This document shows positions 17,304 through 26,120 of a stretch of 64,000 nt of DNA, piece by piece (the first letter of the stretch is position 1; the number at the start of each line of letters is the position of its first letter). The position numbers and the translations under genes are program-made. Under the pieces are notes generated by a model that ran no database searches, had not been told where the DNA came from, and was given only the letters and a program-made list of their open reading frames with translations. The DNA lies in assembly GCA_944323745.1 (NCBI GenBank), contig CALUTQ010000001.1, positions 62,001 to 126,000 on the forward strand, read 5' to 3'. This DNA comes from Candidatus Avelusimicrobium pullarium (GTDB lineage Bacteria > Elusimicrobiota > Elusimicrobia > Elusimicrobiales > Elusimicrobiaceae).

Positions 17304-18081
17304 AAGCAATAAAGCTGCCGAAAGGCGCCGTTCAAACAAGGCACGGGCCTCCCCTCTTTTTAGGAATATAACGACTTCAAAAAGTCCATCGGCACAAATA
17401 CCCCCTCCTTACTTTGCCCAGCCTTGAGGATACAACTGTTGCCAAAAAGGCAGGCTCACCAAACAGCACATCTTTTATCGGCCTTTAAAATATAGCACCT
17501 TTTCCAAACTACAGCGCGGCACAAACAATATGGTTCTTTATCCGGTCAAAACTACCTGAAGGACAAAAAGTCAACTACTCCGTCTGGTAGTATTTTTCTG
17601 CTCACCTTGTTTTTCCCCCAAAAATGCAGCAAAAAGCCTCCGTCCCTAGGGGCGGAGGCTTTGCCGTCTGCTTAAATAAAGCAAACGGCAGGGGGGAGCG
17701 GGCAAATCGGTCGCACTTTAACGGCTGTTTTAAAATGAAAGGACACCTCATTTTGCCAAGCGTTTTAATACAGTTCCCCTGCACCGCACGGCGGATATAT
17801 CCGTGCGGCGCAGGCACCAAAGGAGCGTGATTCCCCTTTGGGCCTTGGGGTAATTTAAAAACGGCAATAAAAAAGGCAGCCTTCGTTATGGTAGTTGTCA
17901 CACAACCAATAACGACGCTGCCTCACTGTGTAATGCTTTACACAGTCAAAAGCGCGCCGTTTTTGGGGTGACAACTTTCGGTTTTGGCCGAATGTTCCGC
18001 CAAGCGGACCCAAAAACAAGCCGATAAATTTAAATTTTATTTGTTATGTATGTTATTATCTCAAAAAAGAAGACAAAAGTA
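17304..18081. other. Gene-free, hairpin-rich convergent intergenic region
   Basis: About 0.8 kb between convergent hydrogenase and rpsI genes with no convincing coding frame. I see strong inverted repeats at 17633-17662 (AAAGCCTCCG stem, T5 on the minus side), 17663-17689, 17779-17813 (CCGCACGG stem), 17875-17922 (GGCAGC plus TCGTTAT stems, T6 on the minus side) and 17925-17946 (ACTGTGTAA stem). Two of these end in T-runs on the minus strand, which suggests one or two small minus-strand RNAs. I could not match tmRNA, RNase P RNA, SRP RNA or 6S signatures. Confidence 0.5.
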
Positions 18082-18108
18082 AACCCCCTTCCACGACGGA
18101 AGGGGGTT
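18082..18108 (-). terminator. Terminator of the rplM-rpsI operon
   Basis: AACCCCCTTCC / GGAAGGGGGTT hairpin 23 bases after the rpsI stop, followed by a weak T-rich tail. Confidence 0.75.
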
Positions 18109-18130
18109 GCATATGCCGTTCCAAAACAAA

Positions 18131-18526
18131 TTAACGTTTGGAGAACTGGAAGCGCTTTCTGGCGCCCGGCTGGCCCGGTTTCTTTCTTTCCACCATTCTG
18201 GGGTCGCGGGTCAGGAAGCCGGCCTTTTTGACGGTCTTTTTCAGTTCTTCGCTGATTTCAGCCACGGAGCGGGCAATGGCGTGGCGCAAAGCGCCGGCCT
18301 GGGCGGAAATACCGCCGCCCTGCACTTTGGCGGTCACGTCATATTCTTTTTCCAGGTTGGTAATCGTCAAAGGAGCCTTAACGGTGGCCTGGAATTTTTC
18401 GTGGCCTTTAAAATAGTCAGCCAAGGCTTTGGCGTTGACAGTAATGACGCCGGTGCCTTTTACCAATTTGGCCTGCGCAACAGAAGTTTTGCGGCGGCCG
18501 GTTTTAATTTCTTTGGTATTGTTCAT
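18131..18526 (-). CDS. rpsI: Ribosomal protein S9
   Basis: Small-subunit ribosomal protein uS9, 131 residues. It has TGRRKTSVAQAKL near the start, the central GGGISAQAGALRHAIAR, and the conserved C-terminal tail GARKRFQFSKR whose last Lys-Arg reach the P-site tRNA. A GAGGG ribosome binding site precedes the ATG. It lies 15 bases downstream of rplM, the usual L13-S9 pair. Confidence 0.98.
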   Translation of the reverse strand: MNNTKEIKTGRRKTSVAQAKLVKGTGVITVNAKALADYFKGHEKFQATVKAPLTITNLEKEYDVTAKVQGGGISAQAGALRHAIARSVAEISEELKKTVKKAGFLTRDPRMVERKKPGQPGARKRFQFSKR

Positions 18527-18541
18527 AAAAGTTTATCCCTC

Positions 18542-18967
18542 TTATTTGGCAAATCTGCCGGCGAATTCGTGTTCCTGCCCGCTGAACAAGCGCAAGCGTT
18601 TCAGGCGCGGAGCGCGCAAACGGTTCACGTCCAGCATACGTTTAACAGCCAGTTCCAACACTTTGGTGGAATCTTTTTCAAACTGGCGGCGGAGCGGCGT
18701 TTCTTTGGCGCCTTTGGCATAACCGGAGTGAGAGAAATAAATTTTCTCATCCATTTTATTGCCGGTTACTTTGATTTTATCCGTATTGGTCACAACGACA
18801 AAATCACCGCAGTCCATATGAGGGGTATAGGTTCTTTTGTGTTTGCCCATCAGCAACACGGCCACGCGGGTGGCCAGTCTGCCCAGGGTTTGGCCCGTGG
18901 CATCAATGTGGTGCCATTTACGGGTGGTTTCAACTTCCTTAACGGAAGGCAGAAAAGTTTTCGTCAT
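18542..18967 (-). CDS. rplM: Ribosomal protein L13
   Basis: Large-subunit protein uL13, 141 residues. WHHIDATGQTLGRLAT near residue 18, the MGKHKRTYTPHMDCGD segment near 40, and the SHSGYAKG motif near 80 are typical. First gene of the L13-S9 operon. A TATAAT-type -10 sits about 80 bases upstream, leaving a GC-rich leader before the ATG. Confidence 0.98.
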   Translation of the reverse strand: MTKTFLPSVKEVETTRKWHHIDATGQTLGRLATRVAVLLMGKHKRTYTPHMDCGDFVVVTNTDKIKVTGNKMDEKIYFSHSGYAKGAKETPLRRQFEKDSTKVLELAVKRMLDVNRLRAPRLKRLRLFSGQEHEFAGRFAK

Positions 18968-19045
18968 AATTTATGTTTACCTTTTGTTATTAAAGCGCAG
19001 CGGAGTGGTGGCCGCCGCATTATAATGACTCGTGGTTTCCTGTAT

Positions 19046-19051
19046 ATTATA
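19046..19051 (-). promoter_or_regulatory. -10 box of the rplM-rpsI promoter
   Basis: TATAAT on the minus strand (TTTTGG-TATAAT context), which would give a leader of about 70 bases before rplM. A second TATAAT-like sequence lies at 19017-19026. Confidence 0.45.
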
Positions 19052-19089
19052 CCAAAACTAAACGCGGGTGTATAGTGAAAACGGAAAAA

Positions 19090-20061
19090 TTAAAAGGTAA
19101 GGCCGGCAAACAGGTCTTTTATATCGGCCAGCGTTTCCAAGCGCACAAACCGGCCGCGCACTTCGGCCGCGTTAGGAAAGTCCCTCAGCCAATAGCCGGC
19201 AGTCTTTTTGCTGCGGCCGACGCCTATTTTTTCCCCGTAGCGGGCAATGTTTTCTTCAATAAGGGCCAAATAAATTTCCACACGGCGGCGGCTGTCCATC
19301 GGGGCAGGCACGCGTCCTTCCAATTGCGCCGCAATATCGCGGAAAATAAAGGGGTTCCCCACGGCAGCGCGGCCAATCATCACGCCGGCGCAGCCGGCAT
19401 CAAAAAAAACCTGCGCGGTTTGGGCGTTGCAAATGCCCCCGTTGCCGATGACGGGTATTTTAACGCGGGCACAAACGGCGGCCAGCGCCTGCAAATCAGG
19501 CGGGCCGCTGTGCACGTCTTCGGCGGCGCGGGCGTGCATCACTACGGCGCTGGCGCCTTCTTCTTGGGCAATGCGGGCAATTTCATCCCCCAGCAACACG
19601 CCGCGTTTAAGTGCAATACGCGTTTTAAGCGTTACGGGCACGTTAACGGCTTTTACGGCAGCCGCCACCAAACGGCCCAAATGTACGGGGTCTTTCATCA
19701 GTACGCAGCCGGCGCCGGCTTTATTGATTTTTTTGACGGGACAGCCGGCATTGATGTCCACTATATCGGCGCCGCGGGCTTCGGCCGCTTGGGCGGCCTC
19801 GGCAATGGTTTGCTCATCCGAGCCGAAAATTTGCATAGAAACGGGCTTTTCCCGCTGGTCTACCCGCAGCATACGCAAGCTGCGCGGGTTGGCATAATGC
19901 AGGGCGTGGGCGGATACCATTTCCGCACACGCTACGCCCGCGCCGCCGCGCAGACATAAAGCGCGAAAGGGCCCGTCCGTTACGCCGGCCATAGGGGCCA
20001 GCCATAAATTATTGGGAGCGGTAAAAGACCCCACTTTTAACGGACGCACCGGCGTGTTCAT
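19090..20061 (-). CDS. dusB: tRNA-dihydrouridine synthase B
   Basis: FMN-dependent enzyme reducing uridine in the tRNA D-loop, 323 residues. LAPMAGVTDGPFR near 21 binds FMN, and DINAGCPVKKINKAGAG near 100 holds the catalytic Cys. IGNGGI near 200 and VMIGRAAVGNPF near 220 close the barrel. The start overlaps the 3' end of the upstream gene by four bases, so it is translationally coupled to the 5'-nucleotidase-like pair. Confidence 0.94.
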   Translation of the reverse strand: MNTPVRPLKVGSFTAPNNLWLAPMAGVTDGPFRALCLRGGAGVACAEMVSAHALHYANPRSLRMLRVDQREKPVSMQIFGSDEQTIAEAAQAAEARGADIVDINAGCPVKKINKAGAGCVLMKDPVHLGRLVAAAVKAVNVPVTLKTRIALKRGVLLGDEIARIAQEEGASAVVMHARAAEDVHSGPPDLQALAAVCARVKIPVIGNGGICNAQTAQVFFDAGCAGVMIGRAAVGNPFIFRDIAAQLEGRVPAPMDSRRRVEIYLALIEENIARYGEKIGVGRSKKTAGYWLRDFPNAAEVRGRFVRLETLADIKDLFAGLTF

Positions 20062-21554
20062 TTTACTTTTCTCCAGCGGCCGCCTGTAGGGGCGGGGACG
20101 GCTTCTTTACCGGCCAAACACAAACGCAAAGCCGTGCGCACTTCCACGTGCGTATTTTTAAATTCCAACGAATCTATAAAGGCGTCGTGTCCGGCCCCGC
20201 CGGCCAGCATATGGTCGGTTACCGCCACGCGGTACACCTTGGAAGAAGAAAGCGGCGCGCCGTTCAGCGTTACATAACGCACGCGGGAGCCTTCCGGCGC
20301 GGAAGGATTGTAATCTACGCGCAAACCGGAAATTTGCGCAAAATTATGTGCAACGGACAGCCCTGCTTCCAATGCCTGACGCAAAGCCGCCCCTTTAATA
20401 TCCAGAAAAGTAATATGGTCCGCATAGGGATAGACGCCATACAAATCGTACTGGGTAATTTCGCCGGCGGGCAGGTCGGCGCGGAGGGAATCTGCATTAA
20501 TGACGGCCGCATCGGCCTTGGCCCATTTGCGCAGGCAATCGGCCGCCCAATCGCCCAAGGCAGATTCGTCGTCCAAATTGCCTTTCAAGGCGCGGCTTAT
20601 TTTGCCTACGGGGCGGTTCATCTGGCCGCGGGCAGTGCGGCGGATGGACGCGATTTGTTCCGCCACGGTTTGATCTTCCCCAAAATCACGCCGATACAAA
20701 ACGACATCTTCAAATTGGATGTCCGTCAGTTCCCGATTTTTATTAAAATAAAGCGCCACCTGCCCTACGCCGTCCAGTTTAGACCCCGGGTATACGATGA
20801 GTGTTTTGCCCACTTTTTGCGTTTCGGCCGCTTCACGGCCCAAATTGGCGCTTAAAATGACGTCAATGCCGGGCACTTCTTCGGCCAGGCGGGCATCGGT
20901 AAGGGCTTTTTCATCGTCGGAAGAACCCAAAGCGCTCAGCAGCACTACAGCCTCGGCGCCTTGTTCGCGCAAAGTTTGCACCGTTTGCCGCGCAGCGGTA
21001 ATTTCGTCGCGGATAGTCAGGCCGCCCATACGGCGTTTTTCTTTAGCCGCCTGTTGGGAAACCAAACCGAAAATACCTATTTTATAATCACCGGCCTGTT
21101 TGATAAGCCACGGTTTGGCGCCTGCAGGCGTTTTGCCGCCGGAAACGACATTGGACAAGACAAACGGAAAAGGAGAGTTTTTGATAAGGTAGGCCAACGA
21201 CGCCCAGCCATACAGCAAATCTTTATCCGTAAACAATCGCGCCGCATACGGCAGTGTGGCCGCCGCCGTATTAAAATAGGCCCCTTTGGACAAAGTGCCT
21301 TCCGGCGTTTGGGCAAACCAGTTGCCGCCTTCCAAAAGAATGAAAGGTTTTGTTTGCTTTTCCAGAAAAGATTTTAAAACCGCCAAGCCGCCCGTCATTT
21401 CGTTGCCGTAGCGCGGTTCGGGGCGGGACCAGAAAACGCCTTCTATATCTGAGGTAAAGAACAGATAAACGGACGGTTCTTCTTTCGGTCCGCAGGCACA
21501 GCACAGCAACAGCGCCACTAAACAGCACACATAACCAACGGCTTTTATTTTCAT
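20058..21554 (-). CDS. 5'-nucleotidase-like lipoprotein, probably inactive
   Basis: A 498-residue protein with a lipoprotein signal (LLCCAC, Cys near 21), a calcineurin-like metallophosphatase domain (30-270) and a 5'-nucleotidase C-terminal domain (310-490). Compared with its upstream paralog almost every metal ligand is replaced: SDTHG is SDIEG, DSGDF is EGGNW, GNHEFD is TDKDLL, the LVHDG His is lost (LSALG) and GGHVHN is SANLGR. It is thus probably a pseudo-enzyme that may still bind a nucleotide or glycan through its C-terminal domain. It overlaps the paralog by four bases and dusB by four bases. Confidence 0.85.
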   Translation of the reverse strand: MKIKAVGYVCCLVALLLCCACGPKEEPSVYLFFTSDIEGVFWSRPEPRYGNEMTGGLAVLKSFLEKQTKPFILLEGGNWFAQTPEGTLSKGAYFNTAAATLPYAARLFTDKDLLYGWASLAYLIKNSPFPFVLSNVVSGGKTPAGAKPWLIKQAGDYKIGIFGLVSQQAAKEKRRMGGLTIRDEITAARQTVQTLREQGAEAVVLLSALGSSDDEKALTDARLAEEVPGIDVILSANLGREAAETQKVGKTLIVYPGSKLDGVGQVALYFNKNRELTDIQFEDVVLYRRDFGEDQTVAEQIASIRRTARGQMNRPVGKISRALKGNLDDESALGDWAADCLRKWAKADAAVINADSLRADLPAGEITQYDLYGVYPYADHITFLDIKGAALRQALEAGLSVAHNFAQISGLRVDYNPSAPEGSRVRYVTLNGAPLSSSKVYRVAVTDHMLAGGAGHDAFIDSLEFKNTHVEVRTALRLCLAGKEAVPAPTGGRWRKVK

Positions 21555-23017
21555 TTAAATTCTACTATTCGGCCCGTGGGCAATGCCTTTACCGGGGACT
21601 GCGTCTTTAACCCGTTTTCCAAAACGCTTCGGATAGTGACTCCTTCCACCATTTGTTTTTCGGAATCTTTAATCTTTTTAAACGGCCAACCTTCACTGCC
21701 GCCGTAACCGATATACGAATTGGTAGCCAGCGTGTATTTTTTATTGTTTTCCACCGGTTTGCCGTCCACTATAAGCTGCAAATCTTTCACTTTGCCGTGT
21801 TTGTTGCGGTAGGTAATCGTCATACCGGAATAGGTAAACAAACTGCGCGGAAGGAGCGTCTTTTTTACCAGATATTTCAAAAATTTTCCGTCCACCGTCA
21901 TTTTTACAATGCCGTTATCAAACGGATGAATGTCCGTCGTGTCGCGGCGGGTGACGGGGCCTTTTTCCATATCCACGCGGGTGCCGCCGTTATTATGCAC
22001 AAAAATCTGCGTGCCGGCAGCGGCGCGGCCCAAATCGGCTATCCAGTCGTTAAGCGGGCCGTCTTTGTGGGCCGGATCCGTGGAATAACGCGTAATTTTT
22101 TCTTCCGCCACGCCAAACACGTCGTCCAAGCCGGGTTCTTTAAGCGTTTGGGCATAGGCGGCAATTTCTTCGTCTTGGCCCACTTTTTCAATAATCAACG
22201 GAATCAATTCCGACTTGGCGGAAATAAATTTGCCGGTTTTGTCATCGGTTTCTACCGTAATTTTACTGACATTCTGCAAGTTGCAGCCGCTTTCCACATA
22301 CAAAACGCCGTTAATATATTCATTTTGCACAATATTGTGCACGTGTCCGCCTAAAACGACGTTGACTTCGTCACCGAATTTTTTGCCTATTTTGCCCACA
22401 TACGCCTGCGTGCCGTGTTTGGTGTCGCGCAAGCCGTCGTGCACCAAAACGACCACCACGTTCGGTTTTTCTTTTTCTACTTCTTTTAATGCCTTTTTCA
22501 AGGCAGACAGCGGTTTGGTAAATTTATAGGTTTTGTCGTCATTGGTCGGCACGCGGTTGGCCAGCCCGATGACAGCCACGCTCACGCCGTCTACGTCAAA
22601 AATTTTATACGGCAAAATAAGCGGCGGAATTTTGCCCGTTTTGCGTTCCAAAAAATTAGCCGCCAAAACAGGGAATTTTAAGTTCTGCAGAATAGGTTCA
22701 AAACCGGCGTCGCGGAAATCAAATTCGTGGTTGCCGATCGTGGTGGCCTGATAGCCCACCGCATTCATTAAAGCGGCGCTTTTAAGCCCTTTGGAGTTCT
22801 TCGCCTCCGCCGTTCCGTTTGAAAAATCGCCGGAATCTAACAATAAATAATGGTCAGGGCCTTCGTCAAGCACTTCCGCCAATGCGGCAAATCCGCCCTG
22901 GCCGTTTTTAGGATAGAAAAATCCGTGTGTGTCGCTGGTGTGATAAATGACCGTCGTTTTGGCAAACAAACCGACGGACGCAAAGGCCAATACTAAAAAT
23001 AGACTCAGTTTTTTCAT
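21551..23017 (-). CDS. Secreted 5'-nucleotidase / metallophosphoesterase (UshA-like)
   Basis: Periplasmic bifunctional-type nucleotidase of 488 residues. The Sec signal peptide MKKLSLFLVLAFASVGLFA precedes an intact metallophosphatase domain: SDTHGFF near 28, DSGDFSNG near 61, GNHEFDF near 96, VLVHDG near 190 and GGHVHN near 222. The 5'-nucleotidase C-terminal domain follows from about 300 (NNGGTRVD, YSGMTITY). It likely scavenges nucleotides by dephosphorylation. AAGGAG precedes the ATG. It is the first gene of an operon with its degenerate paralog and dusB. Confidence 0.92.
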   Translation of the reverse strand: MKKLSLFLVLAFASVGLFAKTTVIYHTSDTHGFFYPKNGQGGFAALAEVLDEGPDHYLLLDSGDFSNGTAEAKNSKGLKSAALMNAVGYQATTIGNHEFDFRDAGFEPILQNLKFPVLAANFLERKTGKIPPLILPYKIFDVDGVSVAVIGLANRVPTNDDKTYKFTKPLSALKKALKEVEKEKPNVVVVLVHDGLRDTKHGTQAYVGKIGKKFGDEVNVVLGGHVHNIVQNEYINGVLYVESGCNLQNVSKITVETDDKTGKFISAKSELIPLIIEKVGQDEEIAAYAQTLKEPGLDDVFGVAEEKITRYSTDPAHKDGPLNDWIADLGRAAAGTQIFVHNNGGTRVDMEKGPVTRRDTTDIHPFDNGIVKMTVDGKFLKYLVKKTLLPRSLFTYSGMTITYRNKHGKVKDLQLIVDGKPVENNKKYTLATNSYIGYGGSEGWPFKKIKDSEKQMVEGVTIRSVLENGLKTQSPVKALPTGRIVEFK

Positions 23018-23085
23018 ACGGTCTCCTTAGGCACAGACCGGCGCGCTCCGCACGCCGTAACGACTGACTTTATCCTATCAAAAAC

Positions 23086-23114
23086 AAAGCGCCCGCTTCA
23101 AGAGCGGGCGCTTT
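23086..23114 (-). terminator. Terminator of the nifU-nifS operon
   Basis: AAAGCGCCCGCT / AGCGGGCGCTTT stem, with A- and T-runs on both sides, between nifS and the next promoter. Confidence 0.85.
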
Positions 23115-23127
23115 TTAAAAACCGCAT

Positions 23128-24294
23128 TTAGGCCATACGCGAAAAAGGCGATATTTTGCGCAGTTCCTCAATAATGCCGGGCATCACTTCCAGCACTTTA
23201 TCTATCTCTTTTTCCGTGGTTTGTTCCGACAGCGAGAAGCGCACCGATCCGTGGGCGAACTTAAAGTCCACCCCCATTGCGCGCAATACGTGCGAAGGCT
23301 CCAAAGAGCCTGACGTGCAGGCCGAGCCCGAAGAAGCACAAATGCCGTATTCGTTAAGGTGCATTAAAATGGCTTCCCCTTCCACATAGCCAAAGCTGAT
23401 GTTGACGGTGTTGGGAACGCGGTTGTCCGGGTCGCCGTTTAATTTGCTGTCCGGAATAGAGGACAAAAGCCCGTTTTGCAATTTGTCGCGCAAAGCGGCC
23501 ATACGGGTTAAACTGCCGTCGGAAAGGCGGGTTTTGGCCAGCACCGCTGCCGTGCCCAGCCCCACAATATAGGGCACATTTTCAGTGCCGCCGCGGCGGG
23601 CTTTTTCCTGATGTCCGCCCATCATAAAGGGCGTAAAGCGCGTGCCGCGCCGCACATACAACGCCCCTACACCTTTGGGCGCGTGGAATTTGTGACCGGA
23701 CAAAGAAAGCATATCTATCGGCAAGTTTTTCACGTCAATAGGCAGTTTGCCGATGGCCTGCACCGCATCAGTATGAAACAAGGCGCCGTGTTCTTTGGCC
23801 AAAGCGGCAATTTCAGGGATAGGGAAAATGGTGCCCGTTTCGCTGTTGACCCACATTACGCTCACCAAAGCCGTATCATCGGTCAGCGCTTTTTTGTATT
23901 GCTCCATATTAAAGCGGCCTTGGGCGTCCACGCCGATATAGTCCACTTTATAGCCTTGGCTTTCCAAATAGCTGCACGGGTGCAGAATGGCCGGATGTTC
24001 TACGGCCGAAGTAATAATGTGTTTCTTTTGCGGAAAACTGCGCACCGCCGAAAAAATGGCCGTATTGTCGCTTTCCGTAGCGCAGGACGTAAAAATAATT
24101 TCGTCATCATACGCCGCGCCGATTAAATCGGCCACTTCGCCGCGGGCGATATCCATTGCTTTTTTGGCTTCCGCCGCCAGCGGATACATAGAAGAAGCAT
24201 TGCCGTACTTTTCGGTAAAATACGGTTTAATGGCTTCCGCCACGGCAGGGGCCACGCGGGTGGTGGCATTGTTATCCAAATAAATAATGTCCAC
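23128..24294 (-). CDS. nifS: Cysteine desulfurase NifS
   Basis: PLP-dependent enzyme that takes sulfur from cysteine for Fe-S assembly, 388 residues. YLDNNATTRVAP marks the N-terminus, the PLP Lys is in SLSGHKFHAPKG near 205, and the catalytic Cys is in ASSGSACTSG near 327. The short GSACTSG loop without the longer IscS C-terminus fits the NifS type. It begins nine bases after nifU, the dedicated scaffold. Confidence 0.95.
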   Translation of the reverse strand: MDIIYLDNNATTRVAPAVAEAIKPYFTEKYGNASSMYPLAAEAKKAMDIARGEVADLIGAAYDDEIIFTSCATESDNTAIFSAVRSFPQKKHIITSAVEHPAILHPCSYLESQGYKVDYIGVDAQGRFNMEQYKKALTDDTALVSVMWVNSETGTIFPIPEIAALAKEHGALFHTDAVQAIGKLPIDVKNLPIDMLSLSGHKFHAPKGVGALYVRRGTRFTPFMMGGHQEKARRGGTENVPYIVGLGTAAVLAKTRLSDGSLTRMAALRDKLQNGLLSSIPDSKLNGDPDNRVPNTVNISFGYVEGEAILMHLNEYGICASSGSACTSGSLEPSHVLRAMGVDFKFAHGSVRFSLSEQTTEKEIDKVLEVMPGIIEELRKISPFSRMA

Positions 24295-24303
24295 AACGCC
24301 TCC

Positions 24304-25158
24304 TTAGGCCTGTCCCACGGTAATGGAAGGGTCTATTTTTTCTTTCAGCGTTTTTTCCACAAAGCCTTTCAGCGTTACAGGGGCCGCCATACAGCCGCTG
24401 CACATACCGATTAAACGCACTTTTACGATGCTGCCGTTCACATCCACCAGCTCCACCGAGCCGCCCTCTTTGTTTAACTGCGGGCGGACGTCTTCTTCCA
24501 GCACTTTTTCAATGCGTTTGATTTTTTCCACAATGGTTAAATCGGCAAATTTTTTGTTCTCTGCTTTGGGGGCTTCCGGCACGCCGCAGGAGTTTACTTT
24601 GTCCAAAATCTTCTGTATTTCCCCTTTGCAGCGTCCGCATCCGCCGCCGGCTTTGGTGTAAAAAGTTACTTCTTCCACCGTTTTTAAATGGTTGGCGCGA
24701 ATGGCTTTAATGATGGTGTCTTCCGACACGTTAAAGCAGTGGCAGACAATTTTTTCGGCCTGTTGTTCAAACACCACCGGCTTGCCGCCCTGACGATAAC
24801 TTTTTACCGCCGCTTCCAAAGCTTCCATCCCCATTACGGAACAGTGCATTTTTTCGGCCGGCAAAGAGCCCAGCTCGTCGGCAATGTCCTGATTGGTGAT
24901 TTTGGAGGCTTCCTCCAGCGTTTTGCCTTTAATCATTTCCGTCAAGACGGAAGATGAGGCAATGGCACTGGCACAGCCAAAGGTTTCAAATTTGGCGTCT
25001 TCAATCACTTCCGTTTCTTTGTTTACTTTCAGCGTCAGTTTTAACGCATCGCCGCAAACCAGGCTGCCTACTTGGCCGGTTGCGTCGGCATCGGGTATGG
25101 CGCCCACATTGCGCGGGTGCCGAAAATGGTCCATTACTTTATCGGTATAATCCCACAT
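24304..25158 (-). CDS. nifU: Fe-S cluster scaffold NifU (three-domain)
   Basis: Modular scaffold of 284 residues. An IscU-like domain comes first (about 1-125, with Cys in LVCGD near 35, GCASAI near 62 and MHCSV near 105). A BFD-like 2Fe-2S domain follows (CHCFNVSEDTI near 139, GGGCGRCKGEI near 171). The C-terminal Nfu domain carries GMCSGCMAAP near 253. This full NifU with NifS appears to act as a general Fe-S system, since no nitrogen-fixation gene is present. AGGAG precedes the ATG. Confidence 0.95.
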   Translation of the reverse strand: MWDYTDKVMDHFRHPRNVGAIPDADATGQVGSLVCGDALKLTLKVNKETEVIEDAKFETFGCASAIASSSVLTEMIKGKTLEEASKITNQDIADELGSLPAEKMHCSVMGMEALEAAVKSYRQGGKPVVFEQQAEKIVCHCFNVSEDTIIKAIRANHLKTVEEVTFYTKAGGGCGRCKGEIQKILDKVNSCGVPEAPKAENKKFADLTIVEKIKRIEKVLEEDVRPQLNKEGGSVELVDVNGSIVKVRLIGMCSGCMAAPVTLKGFVEKTLKEKIDPSITVGQA

Positions 25159-25181
25159 AAAAAACTCCTTTCCTTATATTT

Positions 25182-25190
25182 ATTATACCA
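25182..25190 (-). promoter_or_regulatory. Extended -10 promoter of nifU-nifS
   Basis: TGG-TATAAT on the minus strand, about 24 bases before the nifU ATG, with a normal ribosome binding site in between. Confidence 0.55.
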
Positions 25191-25283
25191 TTCTTGCCTA
25201 TATAGAGACCGCTTGTCCAAGGCGCTTTTGCACTATACGCGCCCGTGCGGGATGAGGGTATATTTTGCTAGAATGAGGTACAA

Positions 25284-26120
25284 ATGAACTTTCGCAAAAT
25301 TATTTTGGTTTGCAATCCCTCTCAGCCAAACGCCGCGCAAACGGCACGGCGGCTGGCAGATTTTTTGCATCAAAAAGGCTTACAAACGGAAATTTTAAAC
25401 GACTACAAACGTATTTCGCACGTGTTTGATGCCGACTTGTGCGTCAGCCTGGGCGGGGACGGCACCACCCTGCGCTGCGCGCGCGCCACAGCGCCGCTGG
25501 GCCTGCCGGTTTTGGCCGTCAATTGCGGGAGTTTGGGCTTTCTTTCCGCCTGCGAAGAAAACGAAGCCGAAAACAGTCTGCAGCAAATTTTGCAAGGTAA
25601 TTTTCAAACCAGCCGCCGCCTGCTTTTAAGCGCCGATATTGAGCGCCAAGGCCAAGCCCCCGTCCGAGGGCTGTTGGCTTTTAACGACTGCGTGATTAAA
25701 ACCCTGCAGCCGCGCGCTTTTGCCCTGCGCGCCCGCTGCAATGGGGTGGAACTGAAGCGTTATTACGGCGACGGGCTGATTATTTCCACACCGGCCGGGG
25801 CCACGGCCTATTCTTTAGCCGCAGGCGGGCCTATTGTGGAGCCCGATTTAAACGTCTGCCTGCTGACGCCCATTTGCCCGCACAGTTTAACCGAACGCCC
25901 CCTGCTGGTAAGCGCCGAAGCGGAACTTGCTTTCTCGCCCGATTTTAAAAACGACACCGACCGCGCCGCCGTCAGTTTGGACGGGCAGGAAAACGGCGAA
26001 CTGAAAAGCGGCGACCGCGTCATCCTGCGCCGCGCCAAGCACGAAGCGCGCCTGCTTTACGCCGGCGGTTTTGATTTTTTCTCCCGTCTGCGCGCCAAGC
26101 TGGAATGGGGAGGGCGCTGA
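25284..26120 (+). CDS. nadK: NAD kinase
   Basis: ATP-NAD kinase making NADP, 278 residues. The catalytic GGDGT lies in SLGGDGTTLRCAR near 59, the NE/D-type loop NCGSLGFLS near 82, and the TPAGATAYSLAAGGP substrate loop near 175. TGC-TAGAAT nine bases upstream and GAGG before the ATG imply a very short leader. recN overlaps its stop codon by one base. Confidence 0.95.
   Translation: MNFRKIILVCNPSQPNAAQTARRLADFLHQKGLQTEILNDYKRISHVFDADLCVSLGGDGTTLRCARATAPLGLPVLAVNCGSLGFLSACEENEAENSLQQILQGNFQTSRRLLLSADIERQGQAPVRGLLAFNDCVIKTLQPRAFALRARCNGVELKRYYGDGLIISTPAGATAYSLAAGGPIVEPDLNVCLLTPICPHSLTERPLLVSAEAELAFSPDFKNDTDRAAVSLDGQENGELKSGDRVILRRAKHEARLLYAGGFDFFSRLRAKLEWGGR

Noticed and set aside
17602-17901. 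Possible 99-codon minus-strand gene in the 17.3-18.1 kb gap
   Set aside because: It runs straight through three strong hairpins, has no ribosome binding site or family resemblance; RNA structure explains the sequence better.
17700-18000. tmRNA, RNase P RNA or 6S RNA in the gap
   Set aside because: No GGTTCGA tail or tag-peptide frame with acceptor pairing, no GAGGAAAGTC motif, and no long 6S-type rod could be found by eye on either strand.
20058-23017. Mobile element or recent gene transfer for the duplicated nucleotidases
   Set aside because: No inverted repeats, transposase or compositional break; a tandem duplication with divergence is sufficient.
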